Positions 52,334-60,914 of a stretch of 64,000 nt of DNA are shown in pieces. Below the pieces are notes generated by a model. The model did no database searches, was not told where the DNA came from, and saw only the letters and a program-made list of their open reading frames with translations. Numbering within the stretch: position 1 is the first letter of the stretch; every line of letters begins with the position of its first letter. The stretch is from Sporocytophaga myxococcoides (GTDB taxonomy: Bacteria > Bacteroidota > Bacteroidia > Cytophagales > Cytophagaceae): positions 1 through 64,000 of the forward strand of contig NZ_BBLT01000004.1 of assembly GCF_000775915.1 (NCBI RefSeq). The letters are read 5' to 3'. The position numbers and the translations under genes are program-made.

Positions 52334-54907
52334 TTATTGTTTAAGTATTTTAGCTGCCTTCATGCCTTTTTCGCTGGTAAGTTTCAACAGATACTGACCT
52401 TTGGGAAGAGACTTTCCAACTGTAGCATTACTATATAGAATACCAGACTCTAACTCACGCCCTGTAAGATCCAGAATTTGGTATTCCGTTTTTTCATCAC
52501 AGATAATCTGAAGGACTTCCTGGAAAGGATTGGGAAATAACCTGACAGGTGAGTTGTTTTCCTTTTCCAGATCTGTAATAACTTCATTTGTAAATTCAAT
52601 CCAGTTCAGATTCATATAATCTGAATCGAAAACAATCCGCATCACATGCTTGCCTTTCATAAGCTCGATACCAGGCACAGCAATGGTTTCCCAGTTCTGC
52701 CATCCTCCTGTATTTGGCAAAGAAACAACTCCGGTAATATCCTTTCCATCCATTTCTACATGAAATGTTTTGCCTGTTCCATCTGCTGCCACTCTGAACT
52801 TCACATCGTAGATTCCTGTTTCAGTTACATTTACAGTGTATTCAAGCCATTCTCCTTTAAGAATATAACCTATGTTAAAAGAACCAGAAACGTCCCCTGT
52901 CCTTTCAATGTCAACTTCATCATTTCTAAAAGTCGCTCCTCCTTCGTTACCATTTGTATTGACCTCATGAAAAGAAACCCCTTCACCTCCTTCATCATAA
53001 TCCTCTGCTTCTATCATTCCAGGAATGGAATGAGAATTACCATTAAAAGGTCCTTTGGGAACATTTACAGTTACACTTACCTGGCTTTCTGAAGTTCTTC
53101 CTGCATTATCTGTAGCAATTACCCTCAAAAGATGAATGCCCGCCGATACTTTCATCCAGTTGTAGGAATAAGGATAAGAATTATCAGAACCGAGCAAGGT
53201 ATTTCCATTATAAAACTGAACGTTTGCTATGGTTCCTGCAGTAGTAATTGCAGTAGCAGTTATATTTATATCTGATCCTGCATTAAAGCGTGTCCCATTT
53301 GCCGGACTTGTAATTGAGACTACAGGACCTACATTCTGGGCTTCAGTAATATTAGCTCCTACCCGGAAAAAGTCAAAATCAACATAACCTCCGCTTGATT
53401 TAGTGGCATAAGAAAACAATCCGAACCGATACCCCACAAAATGCTCCAGATCATAATTCATTTGAAGTGTTGAACCAATTGCGGTCCAGGTAGAGCCATT
53501 TAAACTGTAATAAAAATAAGCTTTATCAGTCCTGTTGGTAAAATCAAAATCTATCCTCAGATAAACAGTATTTTGATTTACAGGAACACTGGCCACTTCA
53601 ACAGGTGTCCCGCTAAAACCTGTTCCATTTACCATTACAATACTTTTACTTGTACCGGTCATCTTTACCCCCACCAAACCATATTTATTTTGAAGAGCCA
53701 CCAATCCTGCATAATCTCCATCCTTCAAACCTGAGACATCTATAGAAACATAACCAGAACATTTCGGACCAAAGGTTCTTTGGGTCAAAGTGTTAGTAGT
53801 ACGAAGCACATTAGCATCCGTACGTTCGTTTGTTAACCGTAAATAACCACTACGTTGGGTCAGTGACCAGTAATTGTTCTGAGGATTATGATTCCATTGC
53901 CATTGTAGTTTTAATGGAGGTGCAGCGCTAAATTCATCTGAAGTAATAATTCCTTTCAGTGATCCTGCCCCTTTGGGAATATCCAGAGTAGCCGGTACCT
54001 GTCCGTTTACCCCTACTGTTGGCCATCCATTGCTCCAGGTTACAGGCATCAGGTCAGGGATACGACCTACGGCACCATGATCGTGAAAAAACATTGCATA
54101 CCATTTTCCATCTGGCGTGTCGATATATTCTCCCTGAGCAGAACCATTAGAAGATTGAAAGGCTATCCGGCCTGTATAAGTGCCGGCAACACTCCCTGAA
54201 CGGTGAATGATCTGAGTACGTCCCTTTCCCGAAGGCCAGCAGATATTGGACACATAATATTGTCCGTTAATTTTCTGCATCCTGGTACCTTCAGCAGTCA
54301 ATATCATATTGCTTCCAGCTACGGATGAAGCTTTAGAGATGATGACTTTGTTTACTCCCCCTGGCTGTTCTCCTGTCAAGTCTGGTTTCATTTCAGTCAG
54401 CTGAATATTATCATGACCATAAGCAAAATATACTTTACCATCATCATCAAAGAAAAGAGAATGATCATGATACACTTTATTTAAAGTAATCGTAGTCCAC
54501 GGTCCAGTTTCAATATTGGTAGTTTTGTAGATATAAGTTTTTCCGGTAGAATAGGAAAAAGAACTGACATAGAATGTTCCTTTATAATAGTTGATGCTGC
54601 TGGCCCAGGTACCTCCGCTATAGGCTTCCATTCCAGCATTGAGATTCAATGCATCAGTATTAGCCATAACGGGATAGCAATAGTTTACGACCTCCCAGTT
54701 CACCAGGTCTTTTGACTTCATGATGGGTACTCCCGGGTTGAAGTGCATGGTGGTACTGCTCATGTAGTACGTATCACCTACCCTGACAAAATCAGGATCA
54801 GGAACATCCGCAAAAATAATGGGGTTAGTTGCCATCTGGCCGGTAACATCACCTGCAACAAAAGAAAAAAAAGCAAGTAAAAAGAAGTGGTATAACATTG
54901 TTTTCAT
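52334..54907 (-). CDS. GH43-type xylosidase/arabinofuranosidase with CBM6 and T9SS tail
   Basis: 857 residues: signal peptide (1-24), GH43 domain (about 25-305), the extra beta-sandwich usual in xylan beta-xylosidases (about 310-515), Ig-like domain (about 525-615), CBM6-like module (about 629-770, MIEAEDYDEGGEG) and T9SS tail (from about 789, LFPNPFQEV to KILKQ). Catalytic-type residues are Asp37 in VPDPDF, Asp in HDHSLFFDDDG and Glu in LTAEGTRM. It should release xylose or arabinose from xylo-oligosaccharides. It is the first gene of the tandem minus-strand block; the promoter would lie in 54908-55147. Confidence 0.92.
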   Translation of the reverse strand: MKTMLYHFFLLAFFSFVAGDVTGQMATNPIIFADVPDPDFVRVGDTYYMSSTTMHFNPGVPIMKSKDLVNWEVVNYCYPVMANTDALNLNAGMEAYSGGTWASSINYYKGTFYVSSFSYSTGKTYIYKTTNIETGPWTTITLNKVYHDHSLFFDDDGKVYFAYGHDNIQLTEMKPDLTGEQPGGVNKVIISKASSVAGSNMILTAEGTRMQKINGQYYVSNICWPSGKGRTQIIHRSGSVAGTYTGRIAFQSSNGSAQGEYIDTPDGKWYAMFFHDHGAVGRIPDLMPVTWSNGWPTVGVNGQVPATLDIPKGAGSLKGIITSDEFSAAPPLKLQWQWNHNPQNNYWSLTQRSGYLRLTNERTDANVLRTTNTLTQRTFGPKCSGYVSIDVSGLKDGDYAGLVALQNKYGLVGVKMTGTSKSIVMVNGTGFSGTPVEVASVPVNQNTVYLRIDFDFTNRTDKAYFYYSLNGSTWTAIGSTLQMNYDLEHFVGYRFGLFSYATKSSGGYVDFDFFRVGANITEAQNVGPVVSITSPANGTRFNAGSDINITATAITTAGTIANVQFYNGNTLLGSDNSYPYSYNWMKVSAGIHLLRVIATDNAGRTSESQVSVTVNVPKGPFNGNSHSIPGMIEAEDYDEGGEGVSFHEVNTNGNEGGATFRNDEVDIERTGDVSGSFNIGYILKGEWLEYTVNVTETGIYDVKFRVAADGTGKTFHVEMDGKDITGVVSLPNTGGWQNWETIAVPGIELMKGKHVMRIVFDSDYMNLNWIEFTNEVITDLEKENNSPVRLFPNPFQEVLQIICDEKTEYQILDLTGRELESGILYSNATVGKSLPKGQYLLKLTSEKGMKAAKILKQ

Positions 54908-55141
54908 AGACAGCTTTCAAAATAATGTCCCCTACAAAACAGCTTAAGATTTAGTAAACAAAAAGAAGAAAAAATGTAATTTTGATAAGGAATCTAAATG
55001 AACATTCCGGCACTTTTAACATTTCAAAGAATAAGTCTGCTCCTTCCTGAGGGGAGTATTTACAATCATCGGTTTTTGTAACCCATCAAGCAAAATAATT
55101 TTAATTTAGCTTGCCAATTACAATAAGAGATTGAATAAAAA

Positions 55142-55179
55142 TAAAAAAGGACAAACCAGCACTTTGACTGATTTGTCCT
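55142..55179 (-). terminator. Terminator after tRNA-Val
   Basis: On the minus strand a stem AGGACAAATCAG / CTGGTTTGTCCT (one mismatch) is followed by TTTTTTATTTTT. It starts three bases after the tRNA end. Confidence 0.9.
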
Positions 55180-55181
55180 AG

Positions 55182-55256
55182 TGGGACGTACTGGACTCGA
55201 ACCAGTGGCCCCCACGTTGTCGACGTGATGCTCTGAACCAACTGAGCTAACATCCC
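55182..55256 (-). tRNA. tRNA-Val (anticodon GAC), C33
   Basis: The minus strand folds into a 75-base cloverleaf: acceptor GGGATGT with ACGTCCC, D-arm GCTC/GAGC, anticodon stem TCACG/CGTGG, loop TCGACAA giving anticodon GAC (Val) and T-arm ACTGG/CCAGT with TTCGAGT; the discriminator is A. The loop has C at position 33 instead of the nearly universal U. CCA is not encoded. It could be read as Val with certainty from the anticodon. Confidence 0.92.
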
Positions 55257-55314
55257 ATAATATGAATGCGAATTACATATTATTTATTTATAAATGCAAA
55301 TTGAAATTTCAACT

Positions 55315-56730
55315 CTATGCATTTTTTCCTGAATGGTCCAATTTTAATTCAGTTTGTCCTGAATAAGATTTGAAAGAAGGAATAAAGGACAAAAATGTTA
55401 TCCCAATGATAAATATAATACCCAATGTCAAAGTACTTGGTCTCATGCTTCCTGTCAGTTCTTCTATTGCCCCAAAAAGAAAAAGTCCGAAAAAGCAGGA
55501 TAATTTTTCCGCCACATCATAGAAACTAAAATAGGAAGCATGATCTGTGGTCTGTTCCGGAATCAGTTTTGCATAAGTAGATCTGGATATTGACTGAACT
55601 CCTCCCATTATAAATCCTACCACTACTGCCAACCCATAAAACTGAACATCCGTTTTTACAAAATATGCAGCTATACAAACAAGTACCCATATCATATTAA
55701 TATAACGCAAGGTACTGATATTACCGATTTTGCCTGACAGTTTCGCACTCAGATTTGCACCAACAATAGCAAGAAGCTGGATAATGAGGATAACAATGAT
55801 CAGTTCACTCATCTTAAGATTAAGCTCTCCTTCTGCAAATATTACCGCCATGTACATTACAGTCTGTACTCCAAGATTGTAAAAGAAAAATCCGGGCAGG
55901 AAAATTTTAAGGTATCTTTCTTTTCTGACTTCTGAAAGTACTTTATTAAGTTCTCTGAATCCGCTCCATAACCAGTTACCCTGACTTTCTTTCTTATAAA
56001 CATTCGATGGCAGATAATAAAAAGAATACTGAGCAAAGAGAAACCACCATATTCCAACAGAGAGAAAAGAAATTCTTGCTGCCAGTCCTGAATAAAACGA
56101 CTTCGCCTGTTCTTTAGCTTCCGGATTGGCAAGGCCTGAAGCCATCAATTCATCCACCTTTCCATCAACATTAAAATATAGATCAGGCATAGTTAACATT
56201 GTGATATTAAAAATAAGAAGCAGTACACTTCCGATATATCCCATAGCAAAACCACGCGCACTAAGCCTGTCATACTGATCTTCCGTTGCTATCTCAGGAA
56301 GAAAAGAATTATAAAATACTATACTACCGCTGTATCCCAATCCTGCCAAAATAAAAGCTAATATGGATGTTGTTAAAGTAAACTGAGAAAGGACTCCGGC
56401 ATCTTTATGGAAAAAGAAGAGATATGCACACCCTAAACTTCCCAGATAGCAAAACATCTGCATAAAAAACTTTTTCTTTCCTGTATTATCTGCTATTGGA
56501 GTTAATATGGGGCTTAAAATGGCTGCAAGCAAAAATACTGCTGCCAGCGAAAATGAATAAAGTGCTGAGCTATAAAACTCAAATCCCAGGAAATTTACTT
56601 TATCCGGCCTTTCGGGCATAACAGCTGCATAATAGCTTGGAAATATTGCAGTGGTAATAGTAAGGGAATAAACAGAATTAGCCCAGTCATACATGCACCA
56701 GGCATTCTGTATTTTTTTATTATTCTTCAT
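55315..56730 (-). CDS. UMF1-family MFS transporter
   Basis: 471 residues with about 12 transmembrane helices. The start is taken at ATG 56730 (MKNNKKIQNAWCMYDWANS...); a frame beginning at TTG 56817 adds a non-conserved segment. The opening YDWANSVYSL is the hallmark of the Atg22/UMF1 major-facilitator family, and RDGxxK-like loops are visible as SRSTYAKLIPEQ. The substrate is unknown; homologues efflux amino acids or small metabolites. The gene is divergent from the orphan ABC ATPase at 56867. Confidence 0.88.
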   Translation of the reverse strand: MKNNKKIQNAWCMYDWANSVYSLTITTAIFPSYYAAVMPERPDKVNFLGFEFYSSALYSFSLAAVFLLAAILSPILTPIADNTGKKKFFMQMFCYLGSLGCAYLFFFHKDAGVLSQFTLTTSILAFILAGLGYSGSIVFYNSFLPEIATEDQYDRLSARGFAMGYIGSVLLLIFNITMLTMPDLYFNVDGKVDELMASGLANPEAKEQAKSFYSGLAARISFLSVGIWWFLFAQYSFYYLPSNVYKKESQGNWLWSGFRELNKVLSEVRKERYLKIFLPGFFFYNLGVQTVMYMAVIFAEGELNLKMSELIIVILIIQLLAIVGANLSAKLSGKIGNISTLRYINMIWVLVCIAAYFVKTDVQFYGLAVVVGFIMGGVQSISRSTYAKLIPEQTTDHASYFSFYDVAEKLSCFFGLFLFGAIEELTGSMRPSTLTLGIIFIIGITFLSFIPSFKSYSGQTELKLDHSGKNA

Positions 56731-56866
56731 TGATATATAGCGGATTACTTGCTTTACTGTGGGTTTATTACCAGGATTTGCCCAATTAATTTTATCTGCA
56801 AAATAAGAAAAAAGCAATAAATGATTTACCTTGGTTTCCTATTAATTACATTCATCGTTTTACGTA

Positions 56867-57877
56867 ATGTCCTTTCTTAAGATATCAAATCTTTCTAAAA
56901 AATACGCAAATCAACCTGAATCTGCAGTTACCAATGTATCATTTGAATGCAACGAAGGAGAATTCATTGCAATAGTTGGGGAAAACGGTTCCGGAAAATC
57001 TACTCTGTTAAAGCTCATCAATGGATTAATAGAACCAGACCAGGGAAGTGTTTTTCTTGAAAATAAAAAAGTTAAAGGTCCTTCCGAAAACCTTGTCCCG
57101 GGTCACCCTGATATCAACCTGCTTTTTCAGGAATTCAATCTTTTTCCAAAACATACTGTAAAAGAAAATATCACCTACCAGTTGAGGTATTTTTCCAAAG
57201 ATGCACAGGACGAGCGGTTGAATGAACTTATTAAAGTCTGTAAACTTGAAGGTCTTGAAAACAAACTACCTTCTGAGCTTTCAGGTGGTCAGCACCAGAG
57301 AGTTGCTTTGGCAAGGGCCATGTCTGACAGGCCTAAGCTTCTATTGATGGATGAACCCTTCAGCAATCTGGATGTAATGCTGAAAGACCAGATTAAAATA
57401 CAGGTATTGGATCATTTACGGAAAGAAGGTCAAACCCTGATATTCATTACCCATGATCTGGGGGATGCATTAAGTCTGGCGGACAGGATCATGATCATGA
57501 GGGCTGGACAGATAGTACAACTTGATGTACCTGAAAAAATATATGAGAAGCCTGTTGATGAATATTCGGCATATTTATTTGGAAAAGTAAATATTTTTGA
57601 TGCTGAAAATTTCTTTCAAAGCACAGGTATTACAGGATGTAAACCAACAAAATCAAAAATCAGCATTAGACCTGAACATTTCAGCATTACTAAAGACGAC
57701 AAGGGTGATTTCAAAGCTACTGTTGAAAGAATATATTACAGAGGTGACAGCTATGAAGTTGTAGCAACTGTAAAAAATGAAATTACAATACGTATCAATA
57801 CCAGAAAAAAGAACATCTTTCCGGGAAATGAGATAATGGTGAAACTAATTAAATCCAAGATTCATTTTGTGGATTGA
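56867..57877 (+). CDS. ABC transporter ATP-binding protein with TOBE-like domain
   Basis: 336 residues. Walker A GENGSGKST (near 38-46), Q-loop LLFQEFNLF, ABC signature LSGGQHQRVALARA, Walker B LLLMDEP and switch FITHD are intact. The C-terminal part (about 255-336) is a TOBE-like domain with SIRPEHFSI, as in the PotA/UgpC/MalK class of importers. No permease or binding-protein gene is in the window, so its partner is unknown and it may serve a transporter elsewhere. Divergent from the UMF1 gene and ends eight bases before an inverted-repeat element. Confidence 0.9.
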   Translation: MSFLKISNLSKKYANQPESAVTNVSFECNEGEFIAIVGENGSGKSTLLKLINGLIEPDQGSVFLENKKVKGPSENLVPGHPDINLLFQEFNLFPKHTVKENITYQLRYFSKDAQDERLNELIKVCKLEGLENKLPSELSGGQHQRVALARAMSDRPKLLLMDEPFSNLDVMLKDQIKIQVLDHLRKEGQTLIFITHDLGDALSLADRIMIMRAGQIVQLDVPEKIYEKPVDEYSAYLFGKVNIFDAENFFQSTGITGCKPTKSKISIRPEHFSITKDDKGDFKATVERIYYRGDSYEVVATVKNEITIRINTRKKNIFPGNEIMVKLIKSKIHFVD

Positions 57878-57885
57878 ATGAAATT

Positions 57886-58021
57886 GTAGAGACGCCATGC
57901 TGGCGTCTCCCTGTTCACCATGTGCTGAATTTAATTTGCCTTCACCTTTGAATAATGCCTGCTATATTTCCATTGTTATTTATTATCACCGTTTCTTGAG
58001 ATGCCAGCATGGCGTCTCTAC
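57886..58021. mobile_element. 136-base palindromic inverted-repeat element (MITE/REP-like)
   Basis: Two 24-base arms (57886-57909 and 57998-58021) form an inverted repeat matching at 23 of 24 positions. Each arm is itself a hairpin (GAGACGCCA-TGC-TGGCGTCTC, and the other with one G.T pair). The 88 bases between are AT-rich. The right arm overlaps the end of the DUF4349 gene, whose TAG is inside the arm. The element fills the space between two convergent genes and may also terminate both. GTAGAGACGC-type repeats are widespread in bacterial genomes; no transposase is present. Confidence 0.8.
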
Positions 58022-58827
58022 ACCATCCTTTTCCTATTTATTATGAATAAAACGGCAGCTCCTATAATCACTAACAAAGGCCAGATATAAGTTAAACCTA
58101 TCGCAAGACTCATAACTCCATCCCACCCTGAGCTGAATGCTTCTTTAAACCTCACCAACATTCCAACTTCCGTCATGTCAGGTTCAGGAACATATTCTAT
58201 CTTTTGATAAAATTTTACAGCTATCGTGCTATAACTGACCTGATCTTTCAAATAATTAAGCCTGTCCACCTTTGCTTCAATTTCTTCATGAAGCGAAGCA
58301 ATTTGTTGCTCTGCTAGCAGAACTTCCTCCAAAGTTTTGGCATTATTCCTCAATAGTTCAATATACCTTTGTTCCACCTCTCGCTTGGATTTTAACCTGG
58401 AGGTTACATCAACGAATTCTTCGGAAACATCTTCTGAGGTGATCGTTTTTTCATTCATAAACAATGCCTCTTTTGATAATATTCTGATCATAGTATCAAA
58501 AGCAGAAGCCGGCACACGAAGAATCATTTTATATGAATGTTCATAATTGCCGGTCAAAAGCTCTGAGCTTTCCATGAAACCATTCAACTGATTTACCTGA
58601 AATTCCAGCTCGGCTGTTGTCTTCTGAAGATCCTTTGTTTCAAATTTTATATTGGCTTTGCGGATGATTTTTCCTGGGGCTTTAATCCGGCTATCTTTTC
58701 TTACATCTATCGAAACTACCTCTTGCGATTGGTTTGCAATGTCCGAGGCTTCTGCCTTTTCTTCTTTTTGAGCGCAGGAGGAAAATATATTAACAAAGAA
58801 TAATGAAATAGCAATGATTCGTTTCAT
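58018..58827 (-). CDS. DUF4349 family lipoprotein
   Basis: 269 residues with a lipobox FSSC (Cys18), a beta-alpha region (about 50-135, IRKANIKFETKDL and YKMILRVPASAFD), a long coiled-coil (about 145-205, rich in Glu/Leu) and a C-terminal transmembrane helix (about 245-264) ending NRKRMV. DUF4349 proteins are membrane-anchored, of unknown function. The last codons and stop overlap the inverted-repeat element, so the original C-terminus may have been altered. It lies downstream of the 78-residue lipoprotein, 75 bases away, with a terminator between. Confidence 0.85.
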   Translation of the reverse strand: MKRIIAISLFFVNIFSSCAQKEEKAEASDIANQSQEVVSIDVRKDSRIKAPGKIIRKANIKFETKDLQKTTAELEFQVNQLNGFMESSELLTGNYEHSYKMILRVPASAFDTMIRILSKEALFMNEKTITSEDVSEEFVDVTSRLKSKREVEQRYIELLRNNAKTLEEVLLAEQQIASLHEEIEAKVDRLNYLKDQVSYSTIAVKFYQKIEYVPEPDMTEVGMLVRFKEAFSSGWDGVMSLAIGLTYIWPLLVIIGAAVLFIINRKRMV

Positions 58828-58851
58828 AAGGAAAGTATTTTAAAGGGATAA

Positions 58852-58886
58852 AAAGAAAAATCTTCCGGAAAGAGATCCGGAAGATT
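58852..58886 (-). terminator. Terminator between small lipoprotein and DUF4349 genes
   Basis: A perfect 11-base stem AATCTTCCGGA / TCCGGAAGATT with a six-base loop at 58859-58886, followed on the minus strand by TTTCTTTTT. It may attenuate read-through into the DUF4349 gene. Confidence 0.85.
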
Positions 58887-58902
58887 AACAGTAAAAAATA
58901 TG

Positions 58903-59139
58903 CTATTTCGCAGCCGGCGCATCACTGTCGATTTCCTCTGATACTTTTTCCAGTTCTGATTTAATAAGAGAATCTTTTGATGTGGGTTCAATTTCTGAAG
59001 GATCAATTTCCTCTACATGCGCTTTTTGTGTCGTATCTGCAGGTTTTCCTGCTTTACCGTAATTATTAAATGATAAAAAGTCACATGATGTAAGTAAACA
59101 AGAAGCAGCTATAGCTGCAAGGATCATTAAATTTCTCAT
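58903..59139 (-). CDS. 78-residue acidic lipoprotein
   Basis: A small lipoprotein with signal MRNLMILAAIAASCLLTSC (Cys19) and an acidic mature part rich in Glu, Asp, Lys and Ser, probably disordered. The function is unknown. It is divergent from the ECF sigma gene (125 bases) and followed by a hairpin terminator before the DUF4349 gene. The lipobox and terminator support a real gene. Confidence 0.75.
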   Translation of the reverse strand: MRNLMILAAIAASCLLTSCDFLSFNNYGKAGKPADTTQKAHVEEIDPSEIEPTSKDSLIKSELEKVSEEIDSDAPAAK

Positions 59140-59264
59140 AGGTATATTTGTTAAATTTTACACTTCATCCATTTTTTTATCGAGGGTAACCCATATAAAA
59201 AAAATATTTTAAAATTGGGTTACCTGATTTTCGTTTGTGTATTAAAAGGGCAAAATTTAAAGGA

Positions 59265-59843
59265 ATGGACTTTATTTCTGATGAGAAGCTGATTGAAGGA
59301 ATGTACAATCATCCTTCTTCCGGAGCGCTGGAAATTCTTTACAAAAGACATTTTCCTATGATTAACCGGATGGTGGTTAAAAACAATGGTTCTGAAAATG
59401 AAGCCAGGGATATCTACCAGGAAGCTTTTATTATTTTCTATGAAAAAATGAAAAGTGAAAATTTCAAACTTCAATGTCAGCCTAAGACATTCCTTTATTC
59501 CATTTGTAGAAATCTCTGGCTGAAAAAGCTAACAGAGAAGAAACGTTTTCCTGTAGTTACAAATGAATCTGAAAACTTTATTTCTGTCGAAGATGAAGTT
59601 TATGAAGCTGAGCATAGAGAAAACGAATTTATAAAACTGCAATCTGCATTAAACCTGATTGGAGAACCTTGCAAAGGATTACTTGAAGACTTTTATATGC
59701 ATCAAAAGTCGATGGAAGAAATAAGTATAAAATTCCGGTATACCAATGCAGACAATGCAAAAAACCAGAAGTACAAATGTCTTCAAAGGTTAAAAAAAAT
59801 ATTCTTCAACCAATCTAAAGAAACAGAAAGTTATGAAGCCTGA
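59265..59843 (+). CDS. ECF-type sigma factor
   Basis: 192 residues from ATG 59265 (MDFISDEKLIEGM); a frame from TTG 59235 adds ten residues without support. Region 2 is seen as HFPMINRMVVKNNGSENEARDIYQEAFIIFYEKM split around residues 37-70 (-10 recognition), and region 4 (about 140-185) ends in a helix-turn-helix with SMEEISIKFRYTNADNAKNQKYKC. It overlaps the next gene by 11 bases, so translation is coupled with the probable anti-sigma. Sigma70-family ECF factors respond to envelope signals; the regulon cannot be predicted here. Confidence 0.9.
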   Translation: MDFISDEKLIEGMYNHPSSGALEILYKRHFPMINRMVVKNNGSENEARDIYQEAFIIFYEKMKSENFKLQCQPKTFLYSICRNLWLKKLTEKKRFPVVTNESENFISVEDEVYEAEHRENEFIKLQSALNLIGEPCKGLLEDFYMHQKSMEEISIKFRYTNADNAKNQKYKCLQRLKKIFFNQSKETESYEA

Positions 59844-60828
59844 ACTATGGGATGAAATTGAAAAATTCCTTAAAGGAGAATTAAATCCACAGGAAACATC
59901 GGTATTTCAGGCTAAACTGAAATCTGATTCTGCATTCAGAGAAAAGTTTGAACAACATAATGAACTGCTGAATACCTTTCAGCAATATTCAGAAAGACAA
60001 GCGCTGCAACAAAGGTTGGATGCTATTCCTTTAAAAAAGAAACTTAGCAGATTCCGGATAAACGTAAAAACATATGCAGTGGCAGCTTCTCTGACCTCTT
60101 TATTTACCCTGTTCGGAGGTTATTTTTATTTGAAATCAAATAACAATAATGATGAGTACAAAGCACTGAAAAAAGATGTTGATCATATCCGAACATGGCA
60201 ACAGGTTATTACGAAAAAGCTTAGCACTCCTGGATATAATGCGTCTGTTACCGGCCTGCTCCTGAATAACAAAGGTTATATTCTCACAACTGCTCACGGT
60301 CTCAAGGGAGCTGATAAACTAGAAGTTGAAAACAATACAGAATCTTTCAAAGCCAGAATTATTAAGCTTGATGAAGTTAATGATCTTGCTTTGCTAAAAA
60401 TTTCTGACTCCCTGACAGACTTTCCTGCTCCTGCTTACAACTTTTATACTAAGGCACCTGAGATTGTTGAAAAAGCTTTCATACTTGGTTACCCTGATAA
60501 AGATATGGTTTACGGTGAAGGTGTGATCGTTTGCACCAATGGATTTAATGGGGATACCACTTCTTTCCAGCTGAATATATTTGCAAACCCTGGAAACAGT
60601 GGAAGTCCCGTATTCAATGATAAAGGTGAATTGATTGGAATGATTAAGGGAAAACCAAAAGATTCCCCAGGAGCTTCTTATGCAGTTAAATCTGAAATCA
60701 TTCAGGAGTTTATTAAAAACTCAAAGGAAGACTTAAAACTAAATAAGAAAAACAAGCTTAAAACACTGAACAGAAAGGAAAAAGCTAAGCATTTGGATCA
60801 ATATATTTTTAAGGTGAAGATATATTAA
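59833..60828 (+). CDS. Anti-sigma-like membrane protein fused to a trypsin-like serine protease
   Basis: 331 residues. Residues 1-75 resemble the cytoplasmic sigma-binding segment of Bacteroidetes anti-sigma proteins (EIEKFLKGELNPQE, ETSVFQAKLKSD, FREKFEQHNELL). A transmembrane helix (about 80-100) follows, then a trypsin-like/HtrA-type protease domain (about 135-290) with the triad His155 (LTTAHG), Asp184 (NDLALLKI) and Ser256 (GNSGSPV), then a basic tail. No PDZ domain. The start overlaps the ECF gene by 11 bases. Position plus topology suggest that a periplasmic protease controls, or is the signal end of, the anti-sigma. That link is inference. Confidence 0.88.
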   Translation: MKPELWDEIEKFLKGELNPQETSVFQAKLKSDSAFREKFEQHNELLNTFQQYSERQALQQRLDAIPLKKKLSRFRINVKTYAVAASLTSLFTLFGGYFYLKSNNNNDEYKALKKDVDHIRTWQQVITKKLSTPGYNASVTGLLLNNKGYILTTAHGLKGADKLEVENNTESFKARIIKLDEVNDLALLKISDSLTDFPAPAYNFYTKAPEIVEKAFILGYPDKDMVYGEGVIVCTNGFNGDTTSFQLNIFANPGNSGSPVFNDKGELIGMIKGKPKDSPGASYAVKSEIIQEFIKNSKEDLKLNKKNKLKTLNRKEKAKHLDQYIFKVKIY

Positions 60829-60914
60829 AAAATTTCGATTGTGATATGAGTAAAATTTATGTTAATTGAACTTCAAGCAATAAATCAATTGTTTGAATGA
60901 AGATCGGATAGACC

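Noticed and set aside
52646-53092. 148-codon plus-strand frame antisense to the second GH43 gene
   Set aside because: It lies within the CBM6 and Ig-like part of a supported gene and has no recognisable features.
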